A DNA stretch of 8,790 nt, from positions 1 through 8,790 of the forward strand of contig JAPYWY010000053.1 of NCBI GenBank assembly GCA_028276125.1, given 5' to 3'. The notes beneath the pieces are model-generated. The model was not told where the DNA came from and made no database searches. It saw only the letters and a program-made list of their open reading frames with translations. This document shows, one piece after another, positions 1 through 4,791 of the stretch (positions are counted from its first letter, which is position 1; every line of letters begins with the position of its first letter). Position numbers and translations under genes: made by a program. Source of the stretch: Pseudothermotoga sp. (GTDB taxonomy: Bacteria; Thermotogota; Thermotogae; Thermotogales; DSM-5069).

Positions 1-726
1 GTTTATCATCCTCGACATCCTTGCTGATTCGTTCTCGATGATCGTCAAGAATCTCTTGCGCGTTTCCACGTCCATGTCCGGATCGCTGAGAAGAGTCTCG
101 GCATAACCGTGTATCGACGTCAGCGGAGTTCTCAGTTCGTGAGAAACGTTCGACACGAACTGCTTTCTCAACTCGTTCAGTTCGTGTTCCTTCGTCACGT
201 CCCTCATTATGATCACTATTCTTCGTTCTCCCCTCGGCAGTATCACAGGTATCATCTTGCAAGAGTAGTATCTCTTCTCGTCGTCCACGTACATGACTAT
301 CTCGGATTCTTGCGCTTGCCATGTCCTCACGGTTTCTTCAAACATCTCTATGACGTAGTAATCCTCAACTGCTTCGTATATCTTTCTCGCTATGGGTTCA
401 GAACGCGTGATCTTCTGTGCCGCGGTGTTCGCGAACGTTATAGTTCCATCGGCTTCAACGAAAATTATGGGGTCGGAAATGTTGTCGAGCAGAGTCAAAA
501 CGTTCTCTCTACTCCTCTGAGCTATCGACAGTTCTTCCTCTATCGTCTTCAATTTCTTGCGAAGTCGTTCTAAGACGTAAGAGGGTGGAGAGTCTTCAAC
601 CACGTCTGCAAGCTCTGCCACCCTCCTGAAGAACCGAAGAAGATTTTTGTTGATCCTCAGCAACGAAAATGAGTACAAAAAAAACCCTATCGCTGCAACT
701 GCGGCGACGATGAGCAAGACTACCAC
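1..726 (-). CDS. PhoR-like sensor histidine kinase, C-terminal part beyond the left edge
   Basis: Membrane-anchored sensor kinase that should autophosphorylate on a histidine and pass the phosphate to the response regulator encoded just upstream. The visible 242 residues show one N-terminal hydrophobic helix (about 2-20), a basic and charged linker (24-70), a PAS domain (about 75-175, with LLDNISDPIIFV and the end motif RDVTKEHEL), then the start of the HisKA dimerisation domain with motif SHELRTPLTS; the phospho-acceptor is His196 (codon 139-141). The ATP-binding domain lies outside the window. With only one membrane helix and no extracytoplasmic domain, the cytoplasmic PAS is the likely sensor. 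I chose the GTG at 724-726 because AAGGAAG, within the last codons of the regulator gene, lies about 8 nt upstream; the gap to the regulator stop is 3 nt. PhoR/WalK-like by motif; the signal is unknown. Confidence 0.9.
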   Translation of the reverse strand, partial: MVVLLIVAAVAAIGFFLYSFSLLRINKNLLRFFRRVAELADVVEDSPPSYVLERLRKKLKTIEEELSIAQRSRENVLTLLDNISDPIIFVEADGTITFANTAAQKITRSEPIARKIYEAVEDYYVIEMFEETVRTWQAQESEIVMYVDDEKRYYSCKMIPVILPRGERRIVIIMRDVTKEHELNELRKQFVSNVSHELRTPLTSIHGYAETLLSDPDMDVETRKRFLTIIENESARMSRMIN

Positions 727-729
727 GAA

Positions 730-1449
730 TTATTCTTCCTTCCCAGGATCTCTGAACTTGTATCCCTTGCCCCTCACCGTGATGATGTACTTGGGATTCG
801 ATGGATCCTCTTCGATCTTCGTTCTCAGCCTTCTGATGTGCACATCAACAGTTCTCGTATCACCGTAGTAATCGTAACCCCAGAGTTTGTCGAGCAGCAC
901 ATCTCTGCTGAACACTTTCCCCTCGTTCTCCGCGAGGAACCTCAACAATTCGAACTCGAGCGGGGTCAACGCAACCTTCTGACCGTTCACCCTCACTTCA
1001 TACCTTTCCACATCGATTTCCAGTCCTTTGGCCACGATCTTCTTTGGCCTCTCTTCTCGTTCCTGAGCGCTGAGCTGGATCCTTCTGAAAATAGCCTTGA
1101 CACGCGCGATCATTTCTCTCACACTGAAGGGTTTTGTGATGTAGTCATCGGCACCGAGTTCCAAGCCAAGGACCTTGTCGAACTCTTCACCCTTGGCGCT
1201 CAGGAAGATGACCGGCGTGTTCTTGTACTTCTCCATGGCCCTGAGCTGTCTGACGAGTTCGAATCCATCCATCTGCGGGAGCATGATGTCCACAATGAAC
1301 ATGTCCACGCTTTCGTTCGTCGCAACTTTGAGTGCCTCTTCTCCGTCGTACGCTTTGAGTACATCGTAGCCTTCACGGGCCAGGTTGTAACTCACCAGCT
1401 CGATGATCGAAGGATCATCGTCAACAACCAAGATCTTCTTTTTCGCCAT
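730..1449 (-). CDS. OmpR/PhoB-family response regulator
   Basis: DNA-binding regulator of a two-component system, 239 aa from the chosen start. The receiver domain (residues 3-120) has the acidic cluster Asp10-Asp12, phospho-acceptor Asp54 in VDIMLPQMDG, the switch residue Ser84 in IFLSAKG and conserved Lys106 in ITKPF. The C-terminal winged helix (about 140-233) has LTPLEFELLRFL, the recognition-helix region TRTVDVHIRRLRTKIE and the wing RGKGYKF, all typical of OmpR/PhoB. The start MAKKKILVVDDD fits the normal family N-terminus; a longer frame from a GTG at 1491 adds 14 atypical residues (NAHERRCTRKG...) and lacks a ribosome site. It is the first gene of an operon with the histidine kinase. 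The direct target genes cannot be read from sequence; PhoB is only one of several possible orthologues. Confidence 0.95.
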   Translation of the reverse strand: MAKKKILVVDDDPSIIELVSYNLAREGYDVLKAYDGEEALKVATNESVDMFIVDIMLPQMDGFELVRQLRAMEKYKNTPVIFLSAKGEEFDKVLGLELGADDYITKPFSVREMIARVKAIFRRIQLSAQEREERPKKIVAKGLEIDVERYEVRVNGQKVALTPLEFELLRFLAENEGKVFSRDVLLDKLWGYDYYGDTRTVDVHIRRLRTKIEEDPSNPKYIITVRGKGYKFRDPGKEE

Positions 1450-1479
1450 AGTCACACCCTTTCGGGTACACCTCCTTTC
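1450..1479 (-). promoter_or_regulatory. Ribosome binding site with a GAAA hairpin between Shine-Dalgarno and start
   Basis: Read on the minus strand, the leader has a near-perfect AAAGGAGGTG (about 1478-1469), but it ends about 20 nt before the ATG. Between them lies GTACCC-GAAA-GGGTGT: three G-C pairs and one A-T pair plus two possible G-U pairs, capped by a GNRA-type tetraloop. Folded, the hairpin would leave the strong site about 6-7 nt from the ATG. Unfolded, it exposes a second, weaker site (GAAAGGG) 7 nt from the same ATG. The bases are seen; the folding and role are inferred. Confidence 0.55.
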
Positions 1480-1500
1480 GTGAGCGTTCACCGTGTTAAC

Positions 1501-1509
1501 ATTATAACA
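1501..1509 (-). promoter_or_regulatory. Extended -10 promoter of the regulator-kinase operon
   Basis: On the minus strand TGTTATAAT is a perfect extended -10 element (TG, one base, TATAAT at 1506-1501). The base run 17 bp further upstream (TGGCGC, 1529-1524) is a poor -35, as is common with an extended -10. Transcription would begin near 1494, giving a leader of about 45 nt that includes the hairpin ribosome site. It sits in the 99-nt gap after the phospholipase-like gene, where I see no convincing terminator, so read-through from that gene is also possible. Confidence 0.7.
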
Positions 1510-1548
1510 GACAAATGACGGATGCGCCAGAGTGTTTTTCCCGTTTCG

Positions 1549-2514
1549 TCAAATTTCACCTACTTGAGTCAGAAAATCCAAGAGGAATCCCTTCAGATAA
1601 GCTGAAAAGTCCTTCATGATGTGGTTCGTGATTCTCTTCAGTTCTTCCAGCTGCTTTGCACTCGCTTCGAAGTCGTTCCAACTGAGGGACCTGTCGAGGT
1701 TTGGATACACTCTCACGAAGATTTCGTCCACATCCTCCAAATTTCTCAGACCGAGCAACCTTACACGCTGGATGAGTTCTCTCATGTTCTTCACCCGTTT
1801 CGGCTGTGCCTCAACGATCGAGTTGATCGCTTCTTGATCCTCAAGGTACAACAAGTAAGCGAGATATTCATCGTACGAGAAGTGTCTGTAAGCAAGTTCC
1901 ATGCCTTTCTCTCTGTTCCAGAGAAGACTCTCCAAAACATCACCGAGCCTGCCTGGTGCGTTGTGGTAGGGCATCGACAGATCCTCCAAATGATGGATCG
2001 CCCTCGCTAAGAATCTGTAACCCCAGTATCGATCGTTCCTCTGAAATGCCTGCTTGGACATCTCGACGAAGTACAGGAAAGACTCGCTCCCCTCGAAGAA
2101 GTCAAAGAAGAGCAGTTTGTACTTCATGTGCCTAACGCCTTGACTGTTACCGATGATCGACTGAAGTGGTGACAGATTCAAGCCCTCGTCCATGCCGAGG
2201 TCTGGTTCGACCGAATAGACGGTCAGTACCTGCCAAACTGGTACCTTATTGTTGATAGGAGCCGGATCTGGAGGGTAGAACTTGGCCCAGCTTGGAATGA
2301 AATTGACCATGAACCGTCCACAAACGTCGTCCAAGATCAACCTCTCGATGTTGTAGATTCTTTTCTCATTGTAGCTGTATGGTGTTATTTCCACCAGGTC
2401 ATCAGCGTTCGGCAAGGTCGATTTCACGATCAAATAAGTCAGCGTCTCGTGTGCGGACCAAGCGAAGGCCACCGTGAGAGAAAAGAGCCACACCAAAACC
2501 ACGAACCTTTTCAT
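1549..2514 (-). CDS. Secreted protein resembling zinc-dependent phospholipase C / S1-P1 nuclease
   Basis: Predicted exported metallo-phosphodiesterase, 321 aa. The N-terminus MKRFVVLVWLFSLTVAFA is a signal peptide ending in AFA before Trp19, so the mature protein would begin with Trp, as in zinc-dependent phospholipase C and S1/P1 nucleases, where the N-terminal Trp is itself a zinc ligand. Other candidate ligands are His22, Asp105 (EPD), His129 (VRH), His174-x3-Asp178-x5-His184 (in IHHLEDLSMPYH, the hallmark) and His211-x3-Asp215. The block QRNDRYWGYRFLARAIHHLED matches the family's core helix. The ATG at 2514 is preferred: GAGG lies 8 nt upstream, while the GTG and ATG at 2523 and 2520 overlap that site. 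The protein stands alone, divergent from the aminotransferase. Phospholipid versus nucleic-acid substrate cannot be decided. Family known; assignment by motif. Confidence 0.72.
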   Translation of the reverse strand: MKRFVVLVWLFSLTVAFAWSAHETLTYLIVKSTLPNADDLVEITPYSYNEKRIYNIERLILDDVCGRFMVNFIPSWAKFYPPDPAPINNKVPVWQVLTVYSVEPDLGMDEGLNLSPLQSIIGNSQGVRHMKYKLLFFDFFEGSESFLYFVEMSKQAFQRNDRYWGYRFLARAIHHLEDLSMPYHNAPGRLGDVLESLLWNREKGMELAYRHFSYDEYLAYLLYLEDQEAINSIVEAQPKRVKNMRELIQRVRLLGLRNLEDVDEIFVRVYPNLDRSLSWNDFEASAKQLEELKRITNHIMKDFSAYLKGFLLDFLTQVGEI

Positions 2515-2550
2515 GCGCATCACCTCAAGAAGAATTTACCACGTCGTTTG

Positions 2551-2600
2551 AAGGTGCGAGCATACGAAAGCATAAGAGAGCATACGTGAGCATACGTGAG
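2551..2600. repeat. Four-unit 10-bp tandem direct repeat between divergent genes
   Basis: From 2561 to 2600 a 10-bp unit occurs four times with no gaps. Units 3 and 4 are identical (CATACGTGAG), unit 1 ends CGAAAG, and unit 2 is CATAAGAGAG. A more degraded unit (AAGGTGCGAG) precedes them at 2551. The exact 10-bp period places every unit on the same DNA face. It lies 36-85 bp upstream of the phospholipase-like start and about 70-110 bp upstream of the aminotransferase -35 region. Phased direct repeats are the usual layout for OmpR/PhoB-type regulators, so an operator is plausible; simple-repeat slippage is the alternative. Confidence 0.7.
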
Positions 2601-2640
2601 AAAGAGAAAGTATAACCATATTGGTCAAGATTAGTTCTCC

Positions 2641-2667
2641 TTGGCGAAGGATTGGCATATTTTGCCA
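2641..2667. promoter_or_regulatory. Possible operator: TTGGC repeats and a 15-bp palindrome
   Basis: TTGGC occurs at 2641 and again exactly 11 bp later at 2652; the second copy is part of TGGCA-TATTT-TGCCA (2653-2667), a perfect 5-bp inverted repeat with a 5-bp centre. A further TTGGC lies at 2681, inside the promoter spacer. The palindrome ends 4 bp before the predicted -35 of the aminotransferase gene, where an activator or repressor would be expected to bind. The regulator is unknown; the symmetry is seen, the function is inferred. Confidence 0.4.
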
Positions 2668-2671
2668 GACT

Positions 2672-2699
2672 TTGAAATTTTTGGCTCAGATGTTATGAT
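2672..2699 (+). promoter_or_regulatory. Promoter of the ornithine aminotransferase gene
   Basis: TTGAAA (2672-2677) and TATGAT (2694-2699) are separated by 16 bp, and the -10 is extended by TG at 2691-2692. Transcription would begin near 2706, only about 20 nt before the ATG at 2727, and the leader contains the strong ribosome site AAAGGAGG (2712-2719, 7-nt spacer). Confidence 0.6.
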
Positions 2700-2726
2700 G
2701 TTGTTGCAGAGAAAGGAGGAACGTCG

Positions 2727-3962
2727 ATGAGAAGTCAAGATTACATGGATCTGGAGTACAAGTACGGTGCTCACAACTACAAACCGATACCTGTCGTCAT
2801 CGATAGAGCGGAGCGAGTTTGGGTTTGGGATGTGGAAGGAAAGAGATATTTAGACATGTTGTCATCGTACTCGGCACTGAACCATGGACACAGACACCCG
2901 AAGATCATCGAGGCGCTCGAACGGCAGCTTCAAAAGGTCACGCTCACATCCCGTGCCTTCCACAACAGCGTGCTCGGTCTTTTCGAGGAAAAACTTGCAA
3001 AGTTCGCAGGGTACGACAAAGTCTTGCCCATGAACACGGGTGCCGAAGCGGTGGAAAGTGCGCTTAAGATAGCCAGAAAGTGGGCGTACTACAAGCGCAG
3101 TATCCCCATGAACGAAGGAAACATCATCGCTCTCGATGGTAATTTCCATGGTCGAACGATCACGATAGTCTCTTTCTCGACGGAACATCAGTACAGAGAT
3201 GGGTTTGGTCCCTACACACCGGGTTTCAAGATTGCCCCGTTTGGTGACGCACGCGCCCTTGAAAACCTCATCGACGATCGTACACTCGGCATACTCGTCG
3301 AACCTATCCAAGGTGAAGGTGGAGTCAGGGTACCACCGCAAGGGTATCTGGCAGAACTGAGAAGGATCGCGACGAAGCATCGCATTCTGCTCATGTTCGA
3401 TGAGATCCAAACAGGTTTGGGCAGAACTGGAAGGATGTTCGCCTGGCAGTGGGAGGACGCCAAACCTGACGTTCTCATTCTCGGAAAAGCGCTCGGTGGA
3501 GGAATCTATCCGGTTTCTGCGGTGCTCACGAGCAATGACGTGATGGACGTACTCAAGCCAGGAGATCACGGTTCCACGTTCGGAGGAAACCCGCTCGCCG
3601 CGGCGGTCGGCATAGCAGCGATAGACGTGCTCATTGAGGAGAAACTCGACGAGAGGGCGAGAACACTCGGAGAATACTTCATGAACCAGCTCAGGGGAAT
3701 CAAGAGCGATTACGTCAAGGAGATCAGAGGGAAGGGCTTACTGATAGGTGTTGAGGTAAAGAGAGAGTTCGGCACTGCTCGTCCCTTCTGTGAGAAACTC
3801 GCACAGATGGGAATACTCTGCAAAGAGACGCATGAACAGGTCATCAGATTCGCACCACCTCTCGTGATTGAGAAAGAAGAGATAGACTGGGCGCTCGAAC
3901 GGATTGAAAGAGTACTCACAGAACCTGTGCACGAACATTTGAAGATCACAAAATCGATCTGA
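2727..3962 (+). CDS. rocD: Ornithine aminotransferase (ornithine-oxo-acid transaminase)
   Basis: PLP-dependent class III aminotransferase, 411 aa, expected to move the delta-amino group of ornithine to 2-oxoglutarate, giving glutamate 5-semialdehyde and glutamate and so linking arginine or ornithine breakdown to proline and glutamate. Motifs follow RocD closely: SSYSALNHGHRHP near the N-terminus, VTLTSRAFHN, LPMNTGAEAVESALK (phosphate-binding turn), NFHGRT, EPIQGEGG, FDEIQTGLGRTG with PLP-contacting Asp225, ILGKALGGG with the Schiff-base Lys254, HGSTFGGNPL, and the C-terminal block LCKETHEQVIRFAPPLVI. Length matches the family (about 400 aa). The ATG has AAAGGAGG at 7 nt. It has its own promoter and a strong terminator, so it is monocistronic. 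Related acetylornithine or GABA aminotransferases are the alternatives, but the SSYSA and TLTSRAF blocks favour ornithine. Confidence 0.93.
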   Translation: MRSQDYMDLEYKYGAHNYKPIPVVIDRAERVWVWDVEGKRYLDMLSSYSALNHGHRHPKIIEALERQLQKVTLTSRAFHNSVLGLFEEKLAKFAGYDKVLPMNTGAEAVESALKIARKWAYYKRSIPMNEGNIIALDGNFHGRTITIVSFSTEHQYRDGFGPYTPGFKIAPFGDARALENLIDDRTLGILVEPIQGEGGVRVPPQGYLAELRRIATKHRILLMFDEIQTGLGRTGRMFAWQWEDAKPDVLILGKALGGGIYPVSAVLTSNDVMDVLKPGDHGSTFGGNPLAAAVGIAAIDVLIEEKLDERARTLGEYFMNQLRGIKSDYVKEIRGKGLLIGVEVKREFGTARPFCEKLAQMGILCKETHEQVIRFAPPLVIEKEEIDWALERIERVLTEPVHEHLKITKSI

Positions 3963-3972
3963 AGTCACTGTG

Positions 3973-3996
3973 AGGGGCCCGCAGCGGCCCCTTTTT
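3973..3996 (+). terminator. Intrinsic terminator of the aminotransferase gene
   Basis: A 7-bp stem AGGGGCC / GGCCCCT (3973-3979 with 3986-3992) closes a 6-nt loop and runs directly into TTTTT. It begins 10 nt after the stop codon. The stem is almost all G-C, as suits a thermophile. Confidence 0.93.
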
Positions 3997-4071
3997 GTAA
4001 TCTTTCCTTCAACATGTTTGCCCCCTCTTAGGCTAAGATTTTGTCAAGAAAGACTCGAGGAGGAATTCGTC

Positions 4072-4779
4072 GTGAAACCTTCGATCGTTCTTTTGAACGC
4101 CTCCGAGAGAAAGTATGGCTGCTCATCTCAGCTTCTTCACGTCGCCGCAGAAGGTGTACGTGACGCGCAGGGAAAGTTCGAGATCGTACATCTTTCGGAT
4201 CACACCATCAAACCTTGCTCGGGATGCGCTTCAGACGTTGAAAAATTCTGCAAGTATCCTTGCTTGATCGAAGATGACGACTTCAACGCCATCGCTTCCA
4301 AGCTCATCGAAGCGCAGGGCTTCGTGGTCGCGACGCCGGTGTATTGGTACGCACCCAACGGAGTTCTGAAGAACTTCATCGACAGGCTCACGAGCTTGGA
4401 GAACATGATCGATCATGTGGGCAAAAGTTTGCTCGAAGGGAAGGTGGCAGGGTTCATAGCGGCTGGTTCGGACAGCGGTGTGATGATGGCGATATCTTAC
4501 ATGGTCGTCGCGTTCAACAGCATGGGTGTTCACATCGTTCCTTGGTCCATGGCCTACACGCATTCGCAGGACCCAACCGAAGACGTTCAAGCGATGATGG
4601 ATGCGTACAACGTCGGGTTGCTCGTGACCAAAATTGCACGAATTCTGATGAAGAACGAGCCTGTTGGATACGAATCCAACGTTGACCTTGAGAGATTGAA
4701 GCGCAAGGTTGAACGGATCAAAAGAGAATTCGATGGACAAAGAGCACTGAGGATGAACAAGTTCAAACTCTCGCAGTAG
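4072..4779 (+). CDS. Flavodoxin-fold NAD(P)H-dependent FMN oxidoreductase with a four-cysteine motif
   Basis: Predicted FMN-binding redox protein of the NADPH-dependent FMN reductase / iron-sulfur flavoprotein superfamily, 235 aa, soluble. The N-terminal beta strand and phosphate-binding loop region (SIVLLNASERKYGCSSQLL) and ATPVYWYAPNGVLKNFIDR (87-105), the usual flavin-contacting block, set the family. Cys49, Cys52, Cys60 and Cys64 form C-x2-C-x7-C-x3-C followed by IEDDD, where relatives carry cysteines that may hold an Fe-S cluster; the spacing here differs from the compact motif of Isf. The GTG start at 4072 has AGGAGG with an 8-nt spacer; the upstream in-frame extension from 3970 would overlap the terminator and is rejected. 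No clear promoter is visible between 3997 and 4057. The next gene's ribosome site overlaps this stop codon, so the two are one unit. The redox partner is unknown. Confidence 0.85.
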   Translation: MKPSIVLLNASERKYGCSSQLLHVAAEGVRDAQGKFEIVHLSDHTIKPCSGCASDVEKFCKYPCLIEDDDFNAIASKLIEAQGFVVATPVYWYAPNGVLKNFIDRLTSLENMIDHVGKSLLEGKVAGFIAAGSDSGVMMAISYMVVAFNSMGVHIVPWSMAYTHSQDPTEDVQAMMDAYNVGLLVTKIARILMKNEPVGYESNVDLERLKRKVERIKREFDGQRALRMNKFKLSQ

Positions 4780-4791
4780 GAGGGAAGCAAC

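Noticed and set aside
838..1518. 226-codon plus-strand frame opposite the response regulator
   Set aside because: A shadow of the regulator, rich in His, Phe and Val from complementing acidic and basic codons; no family similarity.
1516..1551. TGACG...CGTCA inverted repeat after the phospholipase-like gene as a terminator
   Set aside because: Only 5 bp with a loop of about 26 nt and no following U run of the right kind; it also overlaps the regulator promoter.
2525..2593. 22-codon upstream frame through the 10-bp repeats (minus strand) ending at the ribosome site of the phospholipase-like gene
   Set aside because: The stop codon overlaps the ribosome site in a suggestive way, but there is no Shine-Dalgarno before its ATG, and the repeats place an ATG every 10 nt by construction.
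2609..2628. Minus-strand promoter for the phospholipase-like gene: TTGACC (2628-2623) and TATACT (2614-2609)
   Set aside because: The two boxes are only 8 bp apart, so they cannot form one sigma-70 promoter; TATACT alone has no good -35 or TG extension. The true promoter is unresolved.
3970..4071. N-terminal extension of the flavoprotein starting in the terminator
   Set aside because: It would run through the aminotransferase terminator, has no ribosome site, and adds sequence unlike the family; the GTG at 4072 has an ideal site.
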